Shown piece by piece: positions 16,080 to 24,017 of a stretch of 64,000 bases of DNA. The stretch covers positions 748,496-812,495 of the forward strand of contig NZ_FNHX01000002.1 in assembly GCF_900103405.1 (NCBI RefSeq), given 5' to 3'. The position numbers and the translations under genes were made by a program. Position 1 is the first letter of the stretch. Each line of letters starts with the position of its first letter. The notes under the pieces were generated by a model, which was given only the letters and a program-made list of their open reading frames with translations, ran no database searches and was not told the origin of the DNA. The DNA comes from Polaromonas sp. JS666 (GTDB lineage: Bacteria; Pseudomonadota; Gammaproteobacteria; Burkholderiales; Burkholderiaceae_C).

Positions 16080-16671
16080 AGTCAAGCTGGCATCCGGCGC
16101 CATGGTGGCGCTGGGCATTGCCACGGCGGCCCTGGTGGTCATGCCCTATATGCAGGTGCGCGACATCAAGCCGCCGCCACAGCTCAAGGGCTACACCAGC
16201 GCGCAGCTGCGCGGGCGCGAGGTCTACATCGCCAACGGCTGCGTCTACTGCCACAGCCAGCAGCCGCGCGACCGCAACTTCGGCCCCGATGCGGAGCGCG
16301 GCTGGGGCCGGGCCTCGGTGCCCGGCGATTATTTCTACGACAAGCCCCACCTGCTGGGCAGCATGCGCACCGGTCCCGACCTGTTCAACATCGGGGCGCG
16401 CCAGCCCAGCAAGGACTGGCACCTGGGCCACCTGTACCAGCCGCGCGCTTACGTGCCCGGCTCCATCATGCCGTCCTACCCCTACCTCTTCGTCGTCAAG
16501 GACGCCAAAGACGCGGAAAGCGAAGGCGAGACGCCGCTGGCCCTGCCGCCCGCCTACGGCCCCAACGTGGGCCAGGTGGTGGTGCCCACGCCCCAGGCGC
16601 TGGACCTGGTCAAGTACCTGCAGGGCCTGAACCACACCTACCCGGTGCTGCCGCCCGCCCCCAAGCCCTGA
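16069..16671 (+). CDS. ccoO: cbb3-type cytochrome oxidase subunit II, mono-haem cytochrome c
   Basis: A 200-residue protein with one N-terminal membrane anchor (VALGIATAALVVMPYMQV) and a periplasmic cytochrome c domain. The haem motif CVYCH is at 58-62, in the CcoO context GREVYIANGCVYCHSQQ with RDRNFGPDAERGWGR after it; the likely methionine ligand is in GSIMPSYPYLF. It accepts electrons from a cytochrome c and hands them to the haems of subunit I. The start lies inside the end of ccoN, and GGGAG lies in front of it. Length is normal for CcoO. Confidence 0.92.
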   Translation: MENEVKLASGAMVALGIATAALVVMPYMQVRDIKPPPQLKGYTSAQLRGREVYIANGCVYCHSQQPRDRNFGPDAERGWGRASVPGDYFYDKPHLLGSMRTGPDLFNIGARQPSKDWHLGHLYQPRAYVPGSIMPSYPYLFVVKDAKDAESEGETPLALPPAYGPNVGQVVVPTPQALDLVKYLQGLNHTYPVLPPAPKP

Positions 16672-16689
16672 GCCCCACAAGGTGACGCC

Positions 16690-17298
16690 ATGCTGAACGA
16701 CAAGACATCCGAGAGCCGGGCACAGGAGCGCGAACAGGCCGAACCCTCCGAAAAAGGCCAGCCCATTCCACTGCTCTTCCTGGTCGGGGCGGCGGCATTG
16801 GTGCTGTGGGGCGCGGGCTACATCGCGCTGTCCGGCTCTTTCGGCCGCGCCGACCTCGGCGACAAACGCACCCTGGCCGACCTGTCCGGCCCGGCCGCCC
16901 CCGCCGCGGGCGCATCCGCCAACGGCAAACAGCTGTTCACCGCCAACTGCGCGGCCTGCCACCAGGCCAGCGGCAAAGGGCTGCCGGGGGTGTTCCCGCC
17001 GCTGGACGGCTCCGAATGGGTGACCGGCGACGAGCGCACCGTGGCCAACATCCTGCTGCATGGCGTCACCGGCGAGATCAGCGTCATGGGCAACAGCTTC
17101 AAGGGCGCCATGCCGGCCTTCCCGCAACTCAGCGACGCCGAACTGGCCGCGGTGGCCAGCTACATCCGCTCCGAATGGTCCAACAAGGCGGGCGCCATCA
17201 AGCCTGAATTGTTCGAGGCCGAACGCAAGGCCGGCACGCGCACCACCCCCTTTAACGGCGGCGCCGAGCTCAAGACGCTCACCGGCAAAGCCTCCTAA
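16690..17298 (+). CDS. membrane-anchored mono-haem cytochrome c, CcoP-position subunit
   Basis: A 202-residue protein with a hydrophilic N-terminal stretch, one membrane helix (PLLFLVGAAALVLWGAGYIAL, about 27-47) and a single cytochrome c domain with CAACH at 87-91 (LFTANCAACHQASGKGLPGVFPPL) and a probable ligand in GAMPAFPQLSD. It sits where CcoP would be expected, but CcoP normally carries two haems; here one is present. It is likely to be the electron entry subunit of this oxidase. No ccoQ gene lies between ccoO and this gene. Confidence 0.85.
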   Translation: MLNDKTSESRAQEREQAEPSEKGQPIPLLFLVGAAALVLWGAGYIALSGSFGRADLGDKRTLADLSGPAAPAAGASANGKQLFTANCAACHQASGKGLPGVFPPLDGSEWVTGDERTVANILLHGVTGEISVMGNSFKGAMPAFPQLSDAELAAVASYIRSEWSNKAGAIKPELFEAERKAGTRTTPFNGGAELKTLTGKAS

Positions 17299-17306
17299 GC
17301 CTGCCG

Positions 17307-17945
17307 ATGTTGCGCACCGCCTTGCTGAGCGCCATGCTGGCCCTGGCGGCTTACGCCGCCGCCGCGTGGCTGACGCACGATTTCCAGGTCTGGACCGCCG
17401 AGGGCGCGCGCCGGCTTGAAGTCGCCTTGCAACCGGTGCCAAGCCCGGCGGTCGAAGTCGACGGGCCCGGCATAGGCCCGCAGGCGCTGTCGCAATATCT
17501 GGCGGACGGACAGTCGGTCACCCTGGTGGACTTTGTCTACACACGATGCCAGACCGTCTGCCTCGCGATGGGCAGCAGTTTCCAGCAGATGCAGCGCGCG
17601 CTGCGGGAGCGCGGCGGCCAGGGCGGCCAGGTGAGGCTGCTGTCCATCAGCTTCGACGGCAGCCACGACACACCCGTCGTGCTGCAAGCCTATGCGGCGC
17701 GCTTGAGCGCCGACCCCGCGCTATGGCGTTTTGCGCGCATGCCGGACCCGCAAGCCACCCAGCACCTGCTGGCGGATTTCCAGGTCGTGGTGGTGCCCGA
17801 CGGGCGCGGCGATTTTGAACACAACGCGGCGCTGCTGCTCGTCGACCAGAAAGGCCGGCTGGTTCGCATCTTTGACTATGCGGAGCAGCAGCTCGCGCTC
17901 GACTATGCGCGGCACCTCGCGGGCGCAGCCGCGCCGTCGCCATGA
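17307..17945 (+). CDS. SCO1/SenC family copper chaperone
   Basis: A 212-residue thioredoxin-fold protein anchored by an N-terminal helix (LLSAMLALAAYAAAAWL). The copper-binding CxxxC motif is DFVYTRCQTVC (Cys81, Cys85), and the expected histidine is in DFEHNAALLLVD. SCO proteins load copper into the oxidase active centre. It lies eight bases after the cytochrome c gene and overlaps the next gene by ATGA, so it belongs to the same operon and probably serves the oxidase encoded here. Confidence 0.9.
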   Translation: MLRTALLSAMLALAAYAAAAWLTHDFQVWTAEGARRLEVALQPVPSPAVEVDGPGIGPQALSQYLADGQSVTLVDFVYTRCQTVCLAMGSSFQQMQRALRERGGQGGQVRLLSISFDGSHDTPVVLQAYAARLSADPALWRFARMPDPQATQHLLADFQVVVVPDGRGDFEHNAALLLVDQKGRLVRIFDYAEQQLALDYARHLAGAAAPSP

Positions 17946-18571
17946 AGCGGCCCACTCCCTCGCGCGGCGCAATGGCCCTCATGGCCGCGGCCCTGCTGTG
18001 CCTGCTGGCCTGGCCCGGTGTGCGGCACGGCCTGGAGGCCAGCATGACGCGCCACATGCTGGTGCAATACCCCTTGCTGGCACTGGCCGGCTACCTGCTC
18101 GCCGCCGCGTTGCCGCAGCGCTGGACGGTGCGCCTGCACCGCTGGAATGCCCACGGCATCAGCGGCCTGTTCGCCGCCGCGCTGATGCTGGCGATCTTGA
18201 TGGTTCCCCGCGTGCTGGACCTGGCCTTGGTGGACGGCCGCATCGAAACCCTCAAATACCTGGCCCTGCTGGCTTGCGGCGCCGCGATCGGCCTGTCATG
18301 GCGGCCGGCGGGCCTGCTGGTGCAGGGTTTCTTTCTGGGCAATGCGCTGCCCATGATGGCGGTCGTCGGCAACCTGTATGAGACATCGCCGCTGCGCGTC
18401 TGCAACGCCTACCTGCTGGACGACCAGGCGCGGCTGGGGCAGATGCTGGTGTGGATTTCGGCGGCAATTGCCGCTGCATGGTTTGCCTGGCTGGTGCGCG
18501 CCTTGATGCAAAGAGATGCCGCGGCCTTGTCCGGCGATGCCGCCGCAGCGACCGAACCCACAGCGCACTGA
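17942..18571 (+). CDS. multi-pass membrane protein of the oxidase operon, CtaG-like by pattern
   Basis: A 209-residue inner-membrane protein with about six hydrophobic segments and a Thr/Ala-rich tail. The segment MTRHMLVQYPLLALAGYLL recalls the HMxxH-type first part of caa3-oxidase assembly factor CtaG, and NALPMMAVVGNLYETSPLRVCN is a notable conserved-looking loop. I cannot name the family with certainty. Its ATGA overlap with the SCO gene and last place in the oxidase operon argue for a role in oxidase assembly or copper delivery. Confidence 0.6.
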   Translation: MKRPTPSRGAMALMAAALLCLLAWPGVRHGLEASMTRHMLVQYPLLALAGYLLAAALPQRWTVRLHRWNAHGISGLFAAALMLAILMVPRVLDLALVDGRIETLKYLALLACGAAIGLSWRPAGLLVQGFFLGNALPMMAVVGNLYETSPLRVCNAYLLDDQARLGQMLVWISAAIAAAWFAWLVRALMQRDAAALSGDAAAATEPTAH

Positions 18572-18588
18572 GTCTTTCGCAAGAGCAG

Positions 18589-19197
18589 CTACTCGCTCAT
18601 GACCACCAGTATCCGCGCGTCGGCACGGCCCAGCGAGGTATAGATGTGACCGATGCCGCTGTTGAAATAGGCCGACTCATGGCGCCCGACTTCGACGATT
18701 TCACCGGTTTCAAACTCGATGCGCACCCGGCCTGAAAGCACCGTGACAAACTCCTGCCCGGGGTGGCGAATGAAGTCGGGGAACTGTTCCCGCTGCCGCG
18801 CCATGACGCGGCCCAGCACGGGCGTCATGCGTTTTCCCGGAAACCCGTTGGCCAGCGCGCGGTAGTCGTAGTGGCCCGAGCTGTAGGTCGCCTCCCCGCC
18901 TGCTTCAGACCACACCACGACGGGTGCCGCAGCCCCCGCCGGCGCCGCGCCACGCGCGTCTATCAGCTGCCCCACATCGAGCGACAGCGCCCGGGCCACG
19001 GCGGCCAGCTTTTCATAGCTGACCGAGATCTGCCCCAGCTCCATCTTGGACAAGGTGGACAGCGCCACGCCGGAATGGCCGGACAAGTCCTTGAGCGTCA
19101 GCCGCCGCGCCTTGCGATGGCCGCGCAGGCTCAAACCAAGTTGCACGCGGTCGGCCTCGGGGGCGGCGGCGGGAGCGCGGGCGGGGCGTGCAGGCAT
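18589..19197 (-). CDS. XRE family regulator with C-terminal cupin domain
   Basis: A 202-residue regulator. A Pro/Ala-rich start of about 15 residues is followed by an XRE helix-turn-helix (LGLSLRGHRKARRLTLKDLS, then GVALSTLSKMELGQISVSYE; about 22-75) and a cupin sensor domain (about 115-200, HPGQEFVTVLSGRVRIEFE). Such proteins often control amino-acid or amine catabolism. It is divergent from the oxidase-like gene at 19274, and a 32-bp palindrome over that gene's start codon is the obvious binding site. The ligand is unknown; a small amino acid or amide would fit the operon. Confidence 0.88.
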   Translation of the reverse strand: MPARPARAPAAAPEADRVQLGLSLRGHRKARRLTLKDLSGHSGVALSTLSKMELGQISVSYEKLAAVARALSLDVGQLIDARGAAPAGAAAPVVVWSEAGGEATYSSGHYDYRALANGFPGKRMTPVLGRVMARQREQFPDFIRHPGQEFVTVLSGRVRIEFETGEIVEVGRHESAYFNSGIGHIYTSLGRADARILVVMSE

Positions 19198-19250
19198 GGT
19201 GTTTTCCCTTTGTTTGGGCTAAATCGGGTAAATCGGCTGGACAGGCACGA

Positions 19251-19282
19251 TTCTCGCATGTGAGAATTCTCAAATGCGAGAA
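19251..19282. promoter_or_regulatory. 32-bp near-perfect palindrome overlapping the start codon at 19274
   Basis: Outer arms TTCTCGCAT and ATGCGAGAA flank a perfect inner palindrome TGAGAATTCTCA; over both halves 15 of 16 positions pair. The ATG of the downstream oxidoreductase lies at 19274-19276, within the right arm. This is the likely operator of the divergent XRE-cupin regulator. A bound repressor would cover the start codon and probably the transcription start. In RNA the same sequence would fold over the start codon. Confidence 0.7.
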
Positions 19283-20407
19283 TTTGACATCCTGATCGTC
19301 GGCGCCGGCATTGCGGGCGCTTCCCTGGCCTGGCGCCTGGCCGGCCAGCGCAGCGTCGCGCTGCTGGAGCGCGAGTCCCAGCCGGGCTACCACTCCACGG
19401 GCCGCTCGGCCGCCATGTTCATGGAAACCTATGGGCCGCCCATGGTGCGGGCGCTCACGCGCGCCAGCCGCGCCTTCTACGAGCTGCCGCCCGAGGGCTT
19501 TGCCCCGGACCTGATGCAGCCGCGCGGCGTGCTGTACCTGGCCACGCACGGCCAGGAACAGGAACTGGCGAACACCCGCAAGGAATTGCTGGCGAACTGC
19601 CCCGGCCTGCAGACGCTGGACGCCCGCACCACGCTGGCCCATGTGCCCTGCCTGCGGCCCGATCTGGTGCACGGCGCGCTCTACGACGCCGGCGCGCAGG
19701 ACATGGATGTGCACGCCCTGCACCAGGGTTTTCTGCGCGGCTTTCGCCAGAAGGCCGGAGCGGACGGCGAGCTGCGCAATAGTGCCGGCGTGACGCGGGC
19801 CGCGCATGACGGCCGCTGCTGGACCGTGGAGCTCAGTGACGGCCAGGCCCTGCGCGCCCGCACCGTGGTGAATGCCGCGGGGGCCTGGGCCGACGAGCTG
19901 GCCGCCGTGTTCGGCGTGCGGCCCGTGGGCCTGGTGCCGCATCGCCGCAGCGCCTTCACCTTCAAGGGCCCCGAGGGTGTGGACGCTTCGCACTGGCCGG
20001 CCGTGGTCGACGTCGATGAAAGTTATTACTTCAAGCCCGACGCGGGCCAGTTGCTGGGTTCGCCCGCCAATGCGGACCCGACGGTGCCGCACGACGTGGT
20101 GCCCGAGGAACTCGATATCGCCATGGGCATACACCAGATTGAAAGCGTCACCACCCTGACCATACGCCGGCCCGCCAGCACCTGGGCCGGCCTGCGCTCC
20201 TTTGTGCCCGACGGCGAAATGGTGATAGGCCATGACGACACCAGCCCCGGCTTTTTCTGGCTCGCGGCGCAAGGCGGCTACGGCATCCAGAGCGCGGCGG
20301 GCGCGAGCGCGCTGGCCGATGCGCTGCTGCGCGAGGCCGCGCTGCCCGAAGAACTTTTGCAGCAGGGCCTGGATGCCCGCGCACTGTCGCCCGCCCGCCT
20401 GCGATGA
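19274..20407 (+). CDS. FAD-dependent D-amino-acid dehydrogenase (DAO family, D-arginine dehydrogenase-like)
   Basis: A 377-residue flavoprotein. The Rossmann motif DILIVGAGIAGASLAWRLA begins at residue 5, so the start at 19274 cannot be moved downstream. Further features are GYHSTGRSAAMFMETYGPP, which closely recalls Pseudomonas D-arginine dehydrogenase, a second FAD region VVNAAGAWADELA near 197, and WLAAQGGYGIQSAAG near the end. It would oxidise a D-amino acid to the keto acid and ammonia. It is first in an operon with a Bug receptor and an amidase. The start codon lies in a palindromic operator and the ribosome-binding site is weak. The exact substrate is not determined. Confidence 0.85.
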   Translation: MREFDILIVGAGIAGASLAWRLAGQRSVALLERESQPGYHSTGRSAAMFMETYGPPMVRALTRASRAFYELPPEGFAPDLMQPRGVLYLATHGQEQELANTRKELLANCPGLQTLDARTTLAHVPCLRPDLVHGALYDAGAQDMDVHALHQGFLRGFRQKAGADGELRNSAGVTRAAHDGRCWTVELSDGQALRARTVVNAAGAWADELAAVFGVRPVGLVPHRRSAFTFKGPEGVDASHWPAVVDVDESYYFKPDAGQLLGSPANADPTVPHDVVPEELDIAMGIHQIESVTTLTIRRPASTWAGLRSFVPDGEMVIGHDDTSPGFFWLAAQGGYGIQSAAGASALADALLREAALPEELLQQGLDARALSPARLR

Positions 20408-20460
20408 CCTTGACACCGCCCCCGTCCCACTCTCGACCGAAACTTCAAAAGAGGCCTACC

Positions 20461-21459
20461 ATGGAACACATGTCATTCAATGCACTGCGCCGCACGCTGA
20501 TTGCCGGCGGCGTCCTTTTCTGCGGGCTGGCAGCCGTGGGCGGGCCCGCCCACGCCGCCGACTTTCCGGAACGGCCTGTGACACTGGTCGCGCCCTTCCC
20601 GGCCGGCGGCGCGGCCGACGTGCTGGCGCGCATCCTGGGCAAGGCCCTGGGCGACCAGCTGGGCCAGCCCGTGGTGGTCGAGAACAAGCCGGGCGCCGGC
20701 ACCGCCATAGGGGCGGCCGCGGTGGCAAGCGCCAAGCCCGACGGCTACACGCTGCTGGTGAGTTCCAACTCCACCTTTACGCTGAACCCTGCCCTGCAGC
20801 CCAAGCTGTCCTACGACCCGGCCAAGGGTTTTGACGCCATCGGCTTGGTGGGCTCGGTGGCGCTGGCGATGCTGGTGAACCCCTCGGTCACCGCCACCGA
20901 CGTGCACCAGTTTGTGGCCGCCGCCAAGGCCAACCCGGACAAATACGTCTACGGCAGCTTCGGCAACGGCACCAGTTCCAATTTCGCCGGCGCGATGTTC
21001 AACACAGCCACCGGCCTGAAGATGACGCATGTGCCCTACAAGGGCTCCGGCCCGCTGATGACCGACCTGATGGGCGGGCAGATCCCGGTGTCTTTCGACA
21101 CCGTGGTCGCCGCCTCGCAGCAGCTCAAGTCGGGCAAGATTCGCGTGCTGGCCGTGGCCATGAACAAGCGCTCGGCCCTGCTGCCGAATGTGCCGACCAT
21201 GGCCGAAGCCGGCTATCCCACTGTCGACATGAACGCCTGGCTGGCCGTGGTGGCGCCCAAGGGCGTGCCGGCGCCCGTCAAGGCGCGGCTCGAGAAAGCG
21301 CTGGCCACGGTGATGGCCAACCCTGAGATCATCGACAAGCTCAAGGGTGCAGGTTTTGAGCCCGGCTATGCCGCGATTGCCGATTGGCCGGGCATGGTCA
21401 CGGCCGAGATCGCGCGCATGAAGACGCTGGCCGAACGCTCGCAAATCAAAACCGACTGA
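20461..21459 (+). CDS. Bug-type (TTT family) extracytoplasmic solute receptor
   Basis: A 332-residue receptor from ATG 20461, which follows GAGG at the right distance; a longer frame to 20404 would overlap the gene before it. The signal peptide (LIAGGVLFCGLAAVGGPAHA) ends near residue 29, then the family start FPERPVTLVAPFPAGGAADV and ligand loop VVENKPGAGTAIGAAAVASA. It lies between a D-amino-acid dehydrogenase-like gene and an amidase gene, so an amide or amino-acid-derived carboxylate is a fair guess for the ligand. No TctAB genes are close. Confidence 0.9.
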   Translation: MEHMSFNALRRTLIAGGVLFCGLAAVGGPAHAADFPERPVTLVAPFPAGGAADVLARILGKALGDQLGQPVVVENKPGAGTAIGAAAVASAKPDGYTLLVSSNSTFTLNPALQPKLSYDPAKGFDAIGLVGSVALAMLVNPSVTATDVHQFVAAAKANPDKYVYGSFGNGTSSNFAGAMFNTATGLKMTHVPYKGSGPLMTDLMGGQIPVSFDTVVAASQQLKSGKIRVLAVAMNKRSALLPNVPTMAEAGYPTVDMNAWLAVVAPKGVPAPVKARLEKALATVMANPEIIDKLKGAGFEPGYAAIADWPGMVTAEIARMKTLAERSQIKTD

Positions 21460-21470
21460 ACAAACACACC

Positions 21471-22988
21471 ATGCCCTCCACGCTGCCCGACATCTCCGCC
21501 GTAGAACTCCGCCGCCTGATCGCCAGCCGACAGGTGTCGCCGGTAGAGTTGATGGACGCCTGTATCAGCCGCATCGAAAACCTCAACCCGGCCATCAACG
21601 CAATCTGCGCGACCGACTTCACGCGGGCGAGAGAAGCCGCGCGCGCGGCCGAGGCGCAGGTGATGCGCGGCGGCCCGCTGGGGCCGTTGCATGGGCTGCC
21701 GCTGGGCGTGAAGGACCTGCAGGACACCGCGGGCCTGCTGACCACTTACGGCAATGTGGGGCTGCGCGGCAATGTGCCGGCCAAGGACAACGCCCTCGTG
21801 GCCAAGCTGCGCGCGGCGGGCGCCATCGTCACGGCCAAAACCAATGTGCCCGACATGGGCGCGGGCGCCAACACCCGCAACCCGGTCTGGGGCGCGACCG
21901 GCAACCCCTTTAACCCCGCGCTCAATGCGGGCGGCTCCTCGGGCGGCTCGGCCGCGGCGCTGGCGGCCGGCATGCTGCCCATCTGCACCGGCTCGGACAC
22001 CGGCGGCTCGCTGCGCATACCGGCCTCGCTGTGCGGTGTGGTCGGCCTGCGGCCCTCGCCCGGGCTGGTCGCCAATGACGCGCGGCCGCTGGGCTGGTCG
22101 GTCATTTCGGTGCTGGGGCCCATGGGCCGCAACGTGGCCGACACGGCGCTGCTGATGTCCGCCAGCGTGGGGGCCGATGCGCGCGACCCGTTGTCCTACC
22201 CGGTGGACGCCTCCGCCTTCTGGCCGCTCAAATCAGTGGACCTGTCCACGCTGCGCGTGGGTACGACGGAAGATTTCGGCATGTGCATCGTGGATCCCGA
22301 GATACGCCGCGTGTTTCGCCAGCGTGTGGAGGCCATACGCCCGCTGGTGGCCAGCTGCGAACCGGTGGACCTGCAGCTGGACGACGCCGACCGCGCCTTC
22401 GACACGCTGCGCGCCGAGAGTTTTGTCGCGGCCTTTGCCGACACCTACCGCAAGGCCCCGGAAACCCTGGGCCCGAATGTGCGCGACAACATGGAGATCG
22501 CCGCGGCCATCACGCTGGCCGACCGCGCCTGGGCGCACCTGGAGCAGACGCGCATCTCGCGCCGCTTCGCCAAAGCCTTCGAGCAGTACGACCTGATCCT
22601 CGCGCCGGTCACGCCGGTCACGCCCTTCCCCTGGACGGAGCTGTTCGCCGGCAATATCGACGGCCAGGCCATGCGCAACTACTACCACTGGCTGGGCCTG
22701 ACCTATGTGGTGACGCTGGCCACCAACCCGGCGCTGGCCCTGCCCTGCGGCAAGGACGAGCACGGCATGCCCTTCGGCCTGCAGGTCATAGGGCGGCTGC
22801 ATGGCGATGCGCAGCTGCTGGCCGCAAGCCAGGCGCTGGAACAGGTGTTTGCGGGCAGTGACAGCCTGCGCCGGCCTGTGCCCGACCTCCAGGCCTTGCA
22901 GGCAGCCAGGCCTGAGCTCAAGTCCATCGTGACGCATCCGCCCGAAATGGTGGGCGTCCAGGGTGGAGGCGGGCTGACGGCGGTCTGA
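21471..22988 (+). CDS. amidase (amidase signature family)
   Basis: A 505-residue amidase from ATG 21471. The Ser-cisSer-Lys triad is in place: Lys81 in LGVKDLQD, Ser156 in GGSSGGS, and nucleophile Ser180 in GSDTGGSLRIPASLCG, with the 24-residue spacing known from FAAH-type enzymes. The length fits free amidases and not GatA, and no gatB or gatC lies nearby. It is third in the operon after the dehydrogenase and Bug receptor, 11 bases after the receptor stop. Together they could release and oxidise an amino acid from an amide taken up from outside. The substrate is unknown. Confidence 0.92.
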   Translation: MPSTLPDISAVELRRLIASRQVSPVELMDACISRIENLNPAINAICATDFTRAREAARAAEAQVMRGGPLGPLHGLPLGVKDLQDTAGLLTTYGNVGLRGNVPAKDNALVAKLRAAGAIVTAKTNVPDMGAGANTRNPVWGATGNPFNPALNAGGSSGGSAAALAAGMLPICTGSDTGGSLRIPASLCGVVGLRPSPGLVANDARPLGWSVISVLGPMGRNVADTALLMSASVGADARDPLSYPVDASAFWPLKSVDLSTLRVGTTEDFGMCIVDPEIRRVFRQRVEAIRPLVASCEPVDLQLDDADRAFDTLRAESFVAAFADTYRKAPETLGPNVRDNMEIAAAITLADRAWAHLEQTRISRRFAKAFEQYDLILAPVTPVTPFPWTELFAGNIDGQAMRNYYHWLGLTYVVTLATNPALALPCGKDEHGMPFGLQVIGRLHGDAQLLAASQALEQVFAGSDSLRRPVPDLQALQAARPELKSIVTHPPEMVGVQGGGGLTAV

Positions 22989-22994
22989 TGCCGC

Positions 22995-23960
22995 TCAAAC
23001 GGCGCGGTTCAGGTCCACGTCCAGGCCCGCCCGCTTCATCTCGCGCGCCAGCAGCAGCTGCCACAAGCCTCCCTCGTCGACCGTCATGCTGGTCGCGCCC
23101 TTGAGGACATCCGGCAGGGTGTCGTCTCCGGACAGCAGGCAGGCAATACGGCTGCGGCCTAGCGCGGCCAGCATAAAGCCTATGGCCAGCATGGCCGCGG
23201 GCGAATCAGGTTTGTTGCCCGGCAGGAGCAGCACAAACCCCAAATTGCGCAGCCCCTCAAGCTGGTCGATGGAAACAGCGTCGAGTACCGCCGCCTCCAG
23301 GCCCAGCCGCTCCACGAACTCGCATGCATCGCCGACCGCATCGCCGCCCAGGCCCAGGATGGCCACACGGGTACCGGGCGCCGTGGCGGAAAAGGGAGAA
23401 GGGAATTCGGTCTTGGACATGGGAATCCTCTCTGGAGTGGACGATGAAGGCGCGGGGGCTGGTGCGGGTGGGCGCTCAGGCTCAGGGGGGGCTGATGCCG
23501 GCTCAGGCGGCGGTGGCGGTGGCGGTGGCGGTGCCGATACCGGCTCCGCCTCCCCAACCGGGGCCGCCTCCGGCGTGACGCTGGCCGAACCCTCAAGGCG
23601 CTCTGTCAGCAATTTTTTGGCTGCAGTCACGCGAACAGTGGCCAGGTCGACACCTTCCTTGACTTTTTGCTGGCGTTCGTCGTCCGAGAAGCGGTCACCA
23701 AAGGTTTTATCCAGCAGGAAATCCTGAATCGCAACGGCGAACTGCCGGTACTCGGGCGTACCCGCGCCAAAGCTGTCGGCCAAGGTGGTGTTGATTTTCT
23801 TTTGCAAGGACTCCACGCTCGAGTCCCAGTCCGTTTGCTTCACCGATACCTTGAAGGCCCTCAGTATCTTGAGCTGCCGGTTAACCTTTTCGATGGCGCT
23901 CTCGATCGCCGCCTTGTCGCGAGCGTCAAGGGATGGCGGTGTATTTTTGCCGTTGGACAT
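22995..23960 (-). CDS. protein with helical N-domain, proline-rich linker and degenerate TIR-like nucleotide-binding domain
   Basis: A 321-residue protein; the ATG at 23960 follows AGGAG. Residues 1-125 are helical and polar (WDSSVESLQKKINTTLADSF, then GTPEYRQF), 140-182 are a linker with nine prolines in a row (144-152), and 198-320 resemble the TIR-like domain of PF10137 proteins: VAILGLGGDAVGDACEFVERLG, FMLAALGRSRIACLL, and the tell-tale tail GLWQLLLAREMKRAGLDVDL. In active members the first strand ends in GHD and the catalytic glutamate sits in FELG; here these are GGD (205-207) and LAIG (258-261), so NADase activity is doubtful. It is convergent with the amidase, with no recognised defence gene nearby. 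Domain assignment is by pattern from memory. Confidence 0.6.
   Translation of the reverse strand: MSNGKNTPPSLDARDKAAIESAIEKVNRQLKILRAFKVSVKQTDWDSSVESLQKKINTTLADSFGAGTPEYRQFAVAIQDFLLDKTFGDRFSDDERQQKVKEGVDLATVRVTAAKKLLTERLEGSASVTPEAAPVGEAEPVSAPPPPPPPPPEPASAPPEPERPPAPAPAPSSSTPERIPMSKTEFPSPFSATAPGTRVAILGLGGDAVGDACEFVERLGLEAAVLDAVSIDQLEGLRNLGFVLLLPGNKPDSPAAMLAIGFMLAALGRSRIACLLSGDDTLPDVLKGATSMTVDEGGLWQLLLAREMKRAGLDVDLNRAV
23507..23536. repeat. GGCGGT hexanucleotide tandem repeat inside the proline linker
   Basis: About four and a half copies of GGCGGT on the plus strand encode the run of nine prolines in the minus-strand TIR-like gene. Tandem repeats of this kind can change length by slippage in steps of two residues without breaking the frame. 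Confidence 0.6.
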
Positions 23961-24017
23961 GCAGACTCCTGATGCGAACCAGCCCACACTGTAGCGCCCC
24001 CGACAACATACCTCTGG

